From the NCBI RefSeq assembly GCF_014642915.1, contig NZ_BMJE01000005.1:62001-126000 (forward strand): 64,000 nucleotides of DNA, written 5' to 3'. Shown one piece after another: positions 8,236-16,881 of this stretch (positions within the stretch are counted from its first letter, which is position 1; the number at the start of each line of letters is the position of its first letter). Source of the stretch: Flavobacterium suaedae. GTDB lineage: Bacteria; Bacteroidota; Bacteroidia; Flavobacteriales; Flavobacteriaceae. The notes beneath the pieces were generated by a model. The model saw only the letters and a program-made list of their open reading frames with translations. It did not search any database and was not told the DNA's origin. Both the position numbers and the translations under genes were made by a program.

Positions 8236-10476
8236 ATGAAACCTAATAAAGTACTGCTTTTACTGTTAGCCTGCTCCTTTAGCTTGTATGCGCAAAAAGG
8301 GAAGGACAAAAAAATAAAACCGCGCGATGAGTTTATTCCTGAACTTATGGCAAAGATGACTATTGATGAAAAAATAGCACAATTAGTACAATATACTGCC
8401 GACGGTACGGTAACAGGACCAAAAGCAGGAATTAACTATATAGATGAGATAAAAAGAGGTAATGTAGGTTCTATACTTAATGCTACCTCGGTAAAATATA
8501 CCCGCGAACTGCAGGAATTAAACCTTAAAAATTCAAGGCTTAAAATTCCTTTGATTTTTGGGTACGACGTAATTCATGGTTATAAAACCATTTTCCCTAT
8601 CACATTAGGCGAAACTGCCAGTTGGGACTTGGAAGCTGCTGAACTTTCTGCACGTATTGCTGCCGAAGAAGCTGCTGCCAGCGGTGTACACTGGACGTTT
8701 GCCCCGATGGTTGATATAAGCCGTGACCCGCGTTGGGGAAGAGTATCCGAGGGCGCAGGAGAGGACACCTATTTAGGCTCTCAAATGGCTATGGCAAGAG
8801 TAAAAGGCTTTCAGGGAACAGATTTATCTTTAAACACTACCGTTCTTGCCTGTACCAAGCATTTTGCAGCCTATGGCGCTGCCGAAGCAGGGCGCGACTA
8901 TAACACCGTAGATATGAGCGAAAGAACGCTTAGAGAGATTTATTTACCTCCTTTTAAAGCTACTGTAGATGCCGGTGTAGGTACTTTTATGACATCGTTC
9001 AACGAGATTGCAGGTGTACCTGCTACGGGAAGTAAATTTTTATTAAGAGATATTCTGAAAAATGAATGGAATTTTGACGGTTTTGTAGTTACTGATTATA
9101 CCGCTATTAATGAACTTATTCCTCATGGCGTTGCTAAAGATTCTGCACAAGCAGGAGAGCTTGCCATGCGTGCGGGAGTAGATATGGATATGGTAGGAGG
9201 CATCTATATGAGAAACCTTAAAAACTTACTTAAAGAAGGTAAAGTAACCGAAGCGCAAATAAACGATGCATGTCGCAGAGTATTGGAAGCTAAATATGAT
9301 TTAGGGCTTTTCCATGACCCATACCGTTATAACGACGATAAAAGAGAAAAGAATACTATTTACAAAAAAGAATACCTGGAGGCTGCGCTTGACATTGCGA
9401 ACAAATCGATGGTATTACTGAAAAATGACAACAATGTACTGCCTCTTAAAAAAGAACAAAAAGTTGCTTTTGTAGGGCCATTGGTTAGCGATGAGTGGAA
9501 TATAATCGGCTCATGGGCTGCTTCAGGTGATAGATACGGTTATGCGGTAAGCGTTGAAGAAGGTATAAACAAAATTATATCTGATAAAAATAAAGTAACT
9601 TTTGATAAAGGTGTTGAGATATTAAAGGATGACCGAAGCATGATGCAGGCAGCTATCAACAATGCACGTAATGCAGATGTCATAGTAGCTGTAATGGGAG
9701 AGTTTGAAAACATGAGTGGCGAAGCCGCATCTCGTACCAATATTGACTTACCGGGAATACAAAAAGAGTTTTTAGCGGAGCTTAAAAAACTGAACAAGCC
9801 TATTGTATTGGTTTTAATGAACGGAAGACCGTTAAACCTTACTTGGGAGAATGAAAACATGGATGCCATACTGGAAGCTTGGTTCCCCGGTACTATGGGT
9901 GGCGATGCCATTGCACAAACCCTTTATGGTATGAATGTACCAAGCGGTAAACTGCCAATGACATTCCCTAGAAATGTAGGGCAAGTACCTATTTACTATA
10001 ATCATAAAAACACTGGTCGTCCTTATTTGGGAGAGAAAGACCCTGAGCAAAAATACAAATCTCGTTACATAGATGTAGATAACAGCCCGTTATTTCCGTT
10101 TGGTTATGGTTTAAGTTATACTACTTTTATATATTCAAACCTAAAACTATCTTCAAATACTATGGATATGAATGGCAGTATTGAAGTTAGCGTAGATGTA
10201 GCTAATATAGGGAAATACGATGGCGAGGAAGTAGTACAACTTTATATTCAGGATAAAGTAGGTTCTGTTACACGCCCTGTAAAGGAGTTAAAAGGATTTG
10301 AAAAGATTAAGATACAGAGAGGAGAGAATAAGACAGTAACATTTACTGTTACACCTAAAGATCTTAGATTTTATGACATTGATATGGAATTTACTGCAGA
10401 ACCCGGCGATTTCGAAGTCACCGTCGGAGGAAATTCTGTAAGTGGATTAACAGATAAGTTTGTGTTAGTTAAGTGA
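8236..10476 (+). CDS. bglX: Glycoside hydrolase family 3 beta-glucosidase (BglX-like)
   Basis: 746 residues with a signal peptide ending LYAQ and no lipobox, so it is probably periplasmic. It has the three-part BglX architecture: a TIM-barrel with FGYDVIHGYKTIFPI, FAPMVDISRDPRWGR, the KHF motif near 209, and the nucleophile Asp287 in GFVVTDY; an (alpha/beta)6 sandwich with the probable acid/base Glu496 in GEAASR; and a C-terminal fibronectin-III-like domain. It would remove beta-linked glucose from the non-reducing ends of imported oligosaccharides. It is the last gene before the terminator at 10503-10530. The nucleophile context (TDY rather than SDW) differs from the PUL2 paralogue at 24465-26771, which may reflect a different linkage preference. 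Confidence 0.92.
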   Translation: MKPNKVLLLLLACSFSLYAQKGKDKKIKPRDEFIPELMAKMTIDEKIAQLVQYTADGTVTGPKAGINYIDEIKRGNVGSILNATSVKYTRELQELNLKNSRLKIPLIFGYDVIHGYKTIFPITLGETASWDLEAAELSARIAAEEAAASGVHWTFAPMVDISRDPRWGRVSEGAGEDTYLGSQMAMARVKGFQGTDLSLNTTVLACTKHFAAYGAAEAGRDYNTVDMSERTLREIYLPPFKATVDAGVGTFMTSFNEIAGVPATGSKFLLRDILKNEWNFDGFVVTDYTAINELIPHGVAKDSAQAGELAMRAGVDMDMVGGIYMRNLKNLLKEGKVTEAQINDACRRVLEAKYDLGLFHDPYRYNDDKREKNTIYKKEYLEAALDIANKSMVLLKNDNNVLPLKKEQKVAFVGPLVSDEWNIIGSWAASGDRYGYAVSVEEGINKIISDKNKVTFDKGVEILKDDRSMMQAAINNARNADVIVAVMGEFENMSGEAASRTNIDLPGIQKEFLAELKKLNKPIVLVLMNGRPLNLTWENENMDAILEAWFPGTMGGDAIAQTLYGMNVPSGKLPMTFPRNVGQVPIYYNHKNTGRPYLGEKDPEQKYKSRYIDVDNSPLFPFGYGLSYTTFIYSNLKLSSNTMDMNGSIEVSVDVANIGKYDGEEVVQLYIQDKVGSVTRPVKELKGFEKIKIQRGENKTVTFTVTPKDLRFYDIDMEFTAEPGDFEVTVGGNSVSGLTDKFVLVK

Positions 10477-10502
10477 GTTTTCATTTTTTGTGATCTTCGA
10501 AG

Positions 10503-10530
10503 AAAAGCCCCGCTATAGGCGGGGTTTTTT
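10503..10530 (+). terminator. Intrinsic terminator after bglX
   Basis: Stem CCCCGC/GCGGGG with a 5-nt loop, flanked by AAAA and a run of six T. It ends the GH144-esterase-GH3 transcript. Confidence 0.9.
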
Positions 10531-10550
10531 GTATAACTCATTCTAATACG

Positions 10551-10562
10551 AAAAAACGTTTC
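10551..10562. promoter_or_regulatory. AAACGTTT palindrome upstream of the GH97 gene
   Basis: AAAAAACGTTTC contains the same 8-bp palindrome as the site at 6089-6096. It lies about 140 nt before the GH97 start, just after the bglX terminator, and could be an operator for a second PUL1 transcript. The rest of this 228-nt gap is AT-rich with no other recognisable signal. Confidence 0.3.
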
Positions 10563-10704
10563 CTTGTTTTTATGATATTTTCATTGTAAGTGTTTAAAAC
10601 CTGTTGTTTATTAAACGAAACATAGTAATCCACGTCTTTTTTTTGCGGATTAATATATTGTTATCAAAGTGGATATTTTTATATTTAAAAAATTTTAAAA
10701 TCAC

Positions 10705-12795
10705 ATGAAATTTTCTTTTACAGCATTGTTAATTTTCTTTTTGAGTATCGCATCTGCTCAATCAGTAAAATCACCATCTGAAGAAATAGTAGCCTATTTC
10801 GGGCTTAATAAAGAAGGAAAACCATATTATTCAGTAACGTATAAAAACCAGCCTGTAATTAAAGAAAGCTATTTAGGCTTTGTACTTAAAAATCAAGGAA
10901 CTTTAAATAGTGGGTTTACTGTGACAGGTACAAAATCGGCTGTTGTAAACGATAGTTGGAGGCCTGTTTTAGGTGAGGTTGCGGTTATTGACAATAAGTA
11001 TAACGAACTTTCTGTATCATTACGTCAGGAAAGTACGGGTAAACTTCTGAATATAATATTCAGAGTGTTTAATGAAGGGGTCGCTTTTCGTTATGAATTT
11101 CCTAAGCAGGATAAACTTAATTACTTTATTCTTAAAGAAGAAAATACGCAGTTCAATTTAACGGGAGATCATAAAGCATTTTGGATTCCGGGAGATTTTG
11201 ACAGTCAGGAATATGTATATAATGAAACACCATTATCTAAGGTTGATAACGAAGCACTCGATTTAGATAATGGTATTGCCGTAAAATCCATAGCAGGCAG
11301 GTATACTGTTCAGTCTCCATTAATGATGAAGTCTAAAAAAGGACTTTACATTAATATTTTTGAAGCTGCCGTTAAGAATTACCCTGTAATGCATCTTGAT
11401 CTTAATCCTGAGACTTTTGAACTTACATCGGTTTTTGCTCCAAATGCAATAGGGGATATGGCATATTTGCAAACACCTGCTGTAACGCCTTGGCGTACAA
11501 TTATGGTAAGTGATGATGCTCGCGATATTGTAGCACAAAAAATGATATTAAACCTAAATGAACCTTCTAAAATAGAAGATACTTCCTGGATAAAACCAAT
11601 GAAGTATGTAGGTATTTGGTGGGAAATGCACGTAGGCGAGTCAACTTGGGATTACAGTGGTACACAAGATGCCTCTCAAAAAAAGTTCACCAAGAAAAAA
11701 ACACACGGTGCTACTACAGAGAATACAAAAAGATATATAGATTTTGCTGCAAAGCACGGTTTTGACGGTGTTTTAGTAGAAGGTTGGAATACAGGCTGGG
11801 AAGATTGGTTTGGTAACTGGAAAGAAGAAGTATTCGACTTTACAACGCCTTATCCTGATTTTGATGTTAAAGAAGTTACTGATTATGCCAAAAAGAAAGG
11901 CGTAAAAATGATAATGCATCATGAAACATCAGGTTCGGTAGCTAACTATGAGCGTAGGTTAGACAGGGCTTATAACTTTATGAAACAATATGGTTATGGG
12001 GCTGTTAAAACGGGATATGTAGGTAAAATTATACCTCGAGGAGAGTTTCACGACGGACAATCTATGGTAAACCATTTTAACTACGTACCACAAAGAGCTG
12101 CTGAATATAAGGTGATGGTTAACTCTCATGAGTCATCAAGACCTACAGGTATACAGAGAACGTGGCCTAATTATATAGCGGCAGAAGCTGCAAGAGGTAA
12201 TGAGTTTAACGGTTGGAGTAACGGAAACCCTCCTGCACATGAAACTATATTACCTTTTACAAGATTATTAGGAGGACCGATGGATTATACTCCTGGTATT
12301 TTTGAAATTAAGATGAGTCATTATGACCCTACCAAAACAGAACAGGTTCATACTACATTGGCTAAACAGTTAGCACTATATGTAACTATGTACAGCCCGT
12401 TACAAATGGCTGCTGACTTGCCTGAAAATTATGAGAAATATCCTGATGCATTTCAGTTTATAAAAGATGTAGCTGCTGATTGGGACGAAACTGAAGTACT
12501 TGAAGCAGAGCCGGGAGATTACTTAACCATAGCCCGTAAAGCAAAAGGTACAGAAAACTGGTTTTTAGGAGCTATAACTGATGAAAATGCCAGAAAATCA
12601 ACAATATCTTTAGATTTTCTTACTCCGGGTAAAGAGTACGAAGCTGTTATTTACCAAGACGGTAAAGGTGCAGACTGGAAAAAAGATCCTATTAACTACG
12701 AGATAAAAATAATAAAGGTAACTGCCAAAAGTAAGTTGAACTTAAAGCTTGCTCCGGGCGGAGGTACAGCTATTAGCTTTATTCCTTTAAATTAA
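10705..12795 (+). CDS. Glycoside hydrolase family 97, SusB-like inverting alpha-glucosidase
   Basis: 696 residues with a signal peptide ending SIASAQ. It has the GH97 layout of an N-terminal beta-sandwich (about 20-290), a TIM barrel (290-590) and a short C-terminal beta-domain. The barrel shows Glu407 in HHETSGS, Glu476 in SHESSRPTG and Glu500 in ARGNEF. Their spacing (69 and 24 residues) equals that of SusB Glu439/Glu508/Glu532, the inverting alpha-glucosidase set. The position where retaining GH97 members carry an Asp nucleophile reads VKTGYVG, without that Asp. So alpha-glucoside hydrolysis with inversion is expected, in contrast to the beta-glucan enzymes before it. It begins a separate transcript after the bglX terminator and is followed 15 nt later by the GH43-like gene. 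Confidence 0.9.
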   Translation: MKFSFTALLIFFLSIASAQSVKSPSEEIVAYFGLNKEGKPYYSVTYKNQPVIKESYLGFVLKNQGTLNSGFTVTGTKSAVVNDSWRPVLGEVAVIDNKYNELSVSLRQESTGKLLNIIFRVFNEGVAFRYEFPKQDKLNYFILKEENTQFNLTGDHKAFWIPGDFDSQEYVYNETPLSKVDNEALDLDNGIAVKSIAGRYTVQSPLMMKSKKGLYINIFEAAVKNYPVMHLDLNPETFELTSVFAPNAIGDMAYLQTPAVTPWRTIMVSDDARDIVAQKMILNLNEPSKIEDTSWIKPMKYVGIWWEMHVGESTWDYSGTQDASQKKFTKKKTHGATTENTKRYIDFAAKHGFDGVLVEGWNTGWEDWFGNWKEEVFDFTTPYPDFDVKEVTDYAKKKGVKMIMHHETSGSVANYERRLDRAYNFMKQYGYGAVKTGYVGKIIPRGEFHDGQSMVNHFNYVPQRAAEYKVMVNSHESSRPTGIQRTWPNYIAAEAARGNEFNGWSNGNPPAHETILPFTRLLGGPMDYTPGIFEIKMSHYDPTKTEQVHTTLAKQLALYVTMYSPLQMAADLPENYEKYPDAFQFIKDVAADWDETEVLEAEPGDYLTIARKAKGTENWFLGAITDENARKSTISLDFLTPGKEYEAVIYQDGKGADWKKDPINYEIKIIKVTAKSKLNLKLAPGGGTAISFIPLN

Positions 12796-12810
12796 AAATT
12801 TAAATGCTGA

Positions 12811-14577
12811 ATGATGATAAAAAAGCTTGCCTTATTAACTATAACGTTGTCGTTTTTTGGTATTGCCACCGCACAACAAAAAACATACTGTAACCCAATA
12901 AATATTGATTACGGTTATTGCCCTATACCCAACTTTGTTACAAAAGGTAAACACCGTGCTACTGCCGACCCTGTAATTACTTTTTTTGAAGGAAAGTATT
13001 ATTTATTTTCTACCAACCAGTGGGGGTATTGGCATAGTGATGATATGGTGGATTGGAAATTTGTTTCCAGAAAGTTTTTAAGACCGGAACATAAAGTATA
13101 CGATGAGCTTTGTGCTCCGTCATTATCCTATGTAAACGATACACTTTTAGTAGTAGGCTCTACACACACTAAAGACTTCCCTATATGGATGAGTACTAAC
13201 CCTGAGGTTGATGACTGGAAGGAATTAGTACATAATTTTGAAGCAGCAGCCTGGGATCCTCAAATATTTTGGGATGAAGATACTGATGAGGTGTATTTAT
13301 ATTACGGTTCCAGTAATATGTATCCTTTATACGGTGTAAAACTGAACCGAAAAACATTTCAACCGGAAGGTGAGCCTGTACCTGTCGTAGCTCTTAATGA
13401 TTTTGAGCATGGTTGGGAACGCTTTGGGGAGTATAATGATAATACTTTTTTACAACCTTTTCTTGAAGGTGCTTTTGTAACCAAATATAACGGTAAATAT
13501 TACCTGCAATATGCTGCTCCCGGTACAGAGTTTAGCGGATATGGAGATGGTGTATATGTAAGTAATAAACCATTAGGGCCATTTGAATATCAACCGCACA
13601 ATCCTTTTTCATACAAACCGGACGGTTTTGCCAGAGGAGCAGGACATGGGGGGACGTATCAGGATGCTAATAATCAGTATTGGCATGTATCAACTATAGG
13701 TATTTGTACTAAAAATAATTTTGAACGCCGTTTGGGTATATGGCCGGCAGGTTTTGATGAAGATGATGTATTATATTCCAACACTGCTTACGGAGATTAC
13801 CCTACTTATTTGCCTTCTGAAAAGAAAGCGCATACCGATTTGAATTCATTCACAGGGTGGATGCTGTTAAATTATAATAAACCCGTACAGGTGTCATCTA
13901 CTTTAGGTGGCTTTCAGCCTAATTTTATTGTAGATGAAGATATAAAAACCTATTGGTCTGCTAAGACTGCTGATAAGGGAGAATATATTATTACAGACTT
14001 AGGAGAGAAAAGCACCATTAATGCCATACAAATAAATTATGCCGACCAAGATGCTGATATAATGGGTAAACCTGAAACTACAACAGGGCATAAGTATATT
14101 ATTTATACTTCTGATAACGGTAAAAAATGGCGTGTGCTTGTAGATAAAAGCAAGAATACTAAAGATGTACCACATGATTATATAGAACTGGATAAGCCGG
14201 TAAAAGCACGTTATATTAAGTTGGAAAACATACAGATGCCTACAGGTAAGTTCGCTATAAGCGGATTTAGAGTTTTTGGTAAGGGTGAAGGAGAAAAGCC
14301 GGGGGCAGTTCAGGAGTTTGTACCGTTACGTTCTGCACCTAAAAAAGAAGGGGAGAGGAGAAATGTATGGTTTAAGTGGGCACAAGAGCCTAATGCCGAT
14401 GGTTATGTAATATATTTCGGGAAGTCTCCTGATAAATTATATGGTTCAATTATGGTATATGGAAAAAATGAATACTATTTTAGCGGACTGGATAGGAGCG
14501 ATACGTATTATTTTCAGATAGAGGCATTTAATAATAACGGGATAGGTCCGCGTTCGGAAATAAAAGAATCAAAATAA
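12811..14577 (+). CDS. GH43-like five-bladed propeller hydrolase with discoidin (F5/8C) and FN3 modules
   Basis: 588 residues with a signal peptide ending GIATAQ; either of two adjacent ATGs could be the start. The N-terminal 320 residues look like a GH43 beta-propeller with its three acids: Asp53 in TADPVI, Asp149 in AWDPQIF and Glu219 in LEGAFV. Residues of about 345-490 resemble an F5/8 type C (CBM32-like) domain (WSAKTADKGEYIITDLG, TSDNGKKWRVLVD, VKARYIKLEN, SGFRVFG). The last 90 residues look like fibronectin III. GH43 covers arabinanases, xylosidases and galactan or galactofuran enzymes; the subfamily and substrate cannot be assigned by eye. Its place between GH97 and a sugar carrier implies that it acts on the same glycan or a side chain. 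Confidence 0.75.
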   Translation: MMIKKLALLTITLSFFGIATAQQKTYCNPINIDYGYCPIPNFVTKGKHRATADPVITFFEGKYYLFSTNQWGYWHSDDMVDWKFVSRKFLRPEHKVYDELCAPSLSYVNDTLLVVGSTHTKDFPIWMSTNPEVDDWKELVHNFEAAAWDPQIFWDEDTDEVYLYYGSSNMYPLYGVKLNRKTFQPEGEPVPVVALNDFEHGWERFGEYNDNTFLQPFLEGAFVTKYNGKYYLQYAAPGTEFSGYGDGVYVSNKPLGPFEYQPHNPFSYKPDGFARGAGHGGTYQDANNQYWHVSTIGICTKNNFERRLGIWPAGFDEDDVLYSNTAYGDYPTYLPSEKKAHTDLNSFTGWMLLNYNKPVQVSSTLGGFQPNFIVDEDIKTYWSAKTADKGEYIITDLGEKSTINAIQINYADQDADIMGKPETTTGHKYIIYTSDNGKKWRVLVDKSKNTKDVPHDYIELDKPVKARYIKLENIQMPTGKFAISGFRVFGKGEGEKPGAVQEFVPLRSAPKKEGERRNVWFKWAQEPNADGYVIYFGKSPDKLYGSIMVYGKNEYYFSGLDRSDTYYFQIEAFNNNGIGPRSEIKESK

Positions 14578-14631
14578 GCGCATAATTCTATTTTAATATA
14601 TCACATTTATTCACATTAATCTAAACTAAAT

Positions 14632-16296
14632 ATGAGTTCAGAACAGACAACAAAAACCAATTACCCTGCGTTGTCCACACTGGTAACAGTGTTCTTCTTT
14701 TGGGGTTTTATTGGTGCATCAAATGGTGTTTTTATACCATTTTGTAAAGCAAAATTCGGGCTAGACCAGTTTCAGAGTCAACTTATAGATTTCGCCTTTT
14801 ACGGAGCGTACTATATGGGCGCTTTACTATTATTTGTATTCAGTACCCTTGTAAAAAAAGATATTCTTAATGCATGGGGCTTTAAAAAAGGAATCATCAA
14901 TGGTTTATTAATAAGTACAGTAGGTGCTGCAGCCATGATATTCGCGGTACACTCAGGAGACTATTACCTTATACTGGGTGCATTGTTTATTGTAGCACTT
15001 GGTTTTTCTTTACAGCAAACATCGGCTCAACCTTTTGCTGCTTCATTAGGAGAGCCGCATACAGCCAGTAACAGGCTTAACCTTGCGGGAGGTATAAACT
15101 CTTTTGGTACTACAATAGGACCTATAGTGGTATCTTTTGCATTATTTGGGGTTGCTTCAGGAATAAACATAGAGGAATTTGCACAAAGACCGGAATCACT
15201 TGATATGATGGAGATTCTTTACATTTTTGTAGGAGCTTTATTCCTTATTGCTGCAGGTTTATTCTTCTTCTCTAAAAAACTACCATCAGGTAAAATAGAA
15301 TCAGTTTTTGAGCCTGCTAAAAAGGCTATGAATACATTATTAGTTATTACATTACTACTGATTGCTATTTTTGGTTACATTTTTTCACGTTATGAAGACC
15401 CTGAGTTTATTACCCGTTTTATAGAAAACAGTGAAAAAGACTTTTTAGGGCTTGGACTAACAGTATCTACATTATTAGTTATTGTATTTGGTTTATTATA
15501 TGCTAACAGTGCTGCACAAAAAAAACCGGAAGGCTGGGGTGCTATGCGTTACCCTCAGTTAGTATTGGGTATGTTAGGTATCTTTACGTATGTAGGGGTT
15601 GAGGTAACTATACAAAGTAATTTAGGGGAGCTTTTAGGTACTCCTGATTTTGGTTCTCTCGAAGGTTCTGCTATTGCACCATACATATCTATGTACTGGG
15701 GTAGTTTAATGATAGGGCGTTGGGCAGGAGCAATATCTGTATTTAACCCTTCAAAAAGCATGCGTAAAATACTGCTTATAGTAGTGCCTTATGTTGCTTA
15801 TGGTGTAGTACTGGCAGCTAATGCAATATCAGGACAGGATATTACACCCCTATATGCCTATGCAGGTATTGTATTATTCCAAATTGCAGGTTTCTTTTTA
15901 GGTCAGGACCACCCTGCCAAAACATTAAAAATATTCGGTATACTGGGAATGGCAGCAATGCTAATAGGGCTGTTTACAGATGGTATGGTTGCTATATATG
16001 CCTTTATGAGTGGCGGTTTATTCTGTAGTATAATGTGGCCTTCAATATTCTCTTTAGGTATTGCCGGTATAGGTAAATATACCTCACAAGGTTCGGCATT
16101 TTTGGTAATGATGATTCTTGGAGGAGGTATTATACCGCCGTTACAAGGTAAAATAGCTGATATTATTGGTATTCATAAATCCTATTTTATTCCCGTACTT
16201 TGTTTTGCTTATATAGCATTTTATGGCTGGTATGTAGTTAAAGTACTTAAAAAGCAAGGTCTTGCTGATGAAGTAGAGGTAGGAGATGCCCATTAA
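14632..16296 (+). CDS. MFS sugar transporter, FucP/glucose-galactose type
   Basis: 554 residues with about twelve hydrophobic segments. The N-terminal [25 protein letters not shown]...[10 protein letters not shown] is the FucP (fucose/glucose/galactose:proton symporter) pattern, and [20 protein letters not shown] follows as in that family. It is about 110 residues longer than E. coli FucP; the extra length falls in the middle (about residues 190-330), with additional hydrophobic segments ([34 protein letters not shown]). It would carry the final monosaccharide, probably glucose, across the inner membrane. It lies 54 nt after the GH43-like gene and before the terminator at 16327-16356. Confidence 0.88.
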   Translation: MSSEQTTKTNYPALSTLVTVFFFWGFIGASNGVFIPFCKAKFGLDQFQSQLIDFAFYGAYYMGALLLFVFSTLVKKDILNAWGFKKGIINGLLISTVGAAAMIFAVHSGDYYLILGALFIVALGFSLQQTSAQPFAASLGEPHTASNRLNLAGGINSFGTTIGPIVVSFALFGVASGINIEEFAQRPESLDMMEILYIFVGALFLIAAGLFFFSKKLPSGKIESVFEPAKKAMNTLLVITLLLIAIFGYIFSRYEDPEFITRFIENSEKDFLGLGLTVSTLLVIVFGLLYANSAAQKKPEGWGAMRYPQLVLGMLGIFTYVGVEVTIQSNLGELLGTPDFGSLEGSAIAPYISMYWGSLMIGRWAGAISVFNPSKSMRKILLIVVPYVAYGVVLAANAISGQDITPLYAYAGIVLFQIAGFFLGQDHPAKTLKIFGILGMAAMLIGLFTDGMVAIYAFMSGGLFCSIMWPSIFSLGIAGIGKYTSQGSAFLVMMILGGGIIPPLQGKIADIIGIHKSYFIPVLCFAYIAFYGWYVVKVLKKQGLADEVEVGDAH

Positions 16297-16326
16297 TTAG
16301 TTGCAATTACTTTTTATAATATATTT

Positions 16327-16356
16327 AACAGCCCTGATACTCAGGGCTGTTTTTTT
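16327..16356 (+). terminator. Intrinsic terminator after the MFS gene
   Basis: Arms AACAGCCCTGA and TCAGGGCTGTT with a 3-nt loop, then seven T. It closes PUL1. Confidence 0.9.
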
Positions 16357-16372
16357 ATTATTTAAAACATAG

Positions 16373-16380
16373 TACTTTTG
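16373..16380 (+). promoter_or_regulatory. -7 promoter element (TACTTTTG)
   Basis: Matches the Bacteroidota TANNTTTG -7 consensus 17 nt before the lipoprotein start at 16398. No clear TTG at the -33 position. Confidence 0.4.
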
Positions 16381-16397
16381 ATGAAAACACTATAATT

Positions 16398-16814
16398 ATG
16401 AAAAAAATACTTTTTATTTCAGCAATAACAATTTTATTAACTACAGCTTGTAAAAATAAAGAAGCTGAAGAAAAACTTGAAAATGAACCCGCAGCAATAG
16501 CGTTACAAGATACTGTGAGTACTGATAATACTGAAGTAGCCACTACTGAAGATCCTGTTACAATACCTGCTGATGGCGACAGGATAACAGTAACCGGAAA
16601 AGTTATAGCAGTTAATGTAGGCAAGGATGGGTATACCGCTACAATAACTACAAAAGAAGAGAAAGAATACTCCGCTACTATTAGTATGCCTAACTTAAAA
16701 GACCCTAAACAATACAGAACAGTTAGCGAGGGCGATATAATTACAGTAACAGGAGAGGTTACTAACTTGGAGAATGATGTACTTATAAAGGTTGAAGAGT
16801 TAGAAGAAGAATAG
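16398..16814 (+). CDS. Small lipoprotein with a predicted OB-fold-like domain
   Basis: 138 residues. The lipobox LTTAC gives Cys18, followed by an acidic, low-complexity linker (about 20-58). The C-terminal 80 residues (ITVTGKVIAVNVGKDGYTATI, DIITVTGEV, DVLIKVEELEEE) show the strand pattern of an OB-fold like that of the tRNA_anti-like periplasmic family. The function is unknown; such domains in Bacteroidota are typically small envelope proteins. It has its own -7 element and shares the bidirectional terminator at 16835-16868 with creD. Confidence 0.65.
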   Translation: MKKILFISAITILLTTACKNKEAEEKLENEPAAIALQDTVSTDNTEVATTEDPVTIPADGDRITVTGKVIAVNVGKDGYTATITTKEEKEYSATISMPNLKDPKQYRTVSEGDIITVTGEVTNLENDVLIKVEELEEE

Positions 16815-16834
16815 GTTGTATATATTACAATAAT

Positions 16835-16868
16835 AAAAAACTCCGAAACCTCGTTTCGGAGTTTTTTT
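16835..16868. terminator. Bidirectional terminator between the OB-fold lipoprotein and creD
   Basis: Stem AAAAAACTCCGAAAC/GTTTCGGAGTTTTTT with a 3-nt loop and a T-tract on both strands, suited to both convergent genes. Confidence 0.9.
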
Positions 16869-16881
16869 ATATTATGAACTT

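Noticed and set aside
9540..9911. Antisense open frame inside the PUL1 GH3 gene
   Set aside because: Contained in a conserved GH3 domain; no signal peptide or domain, so a shadow.
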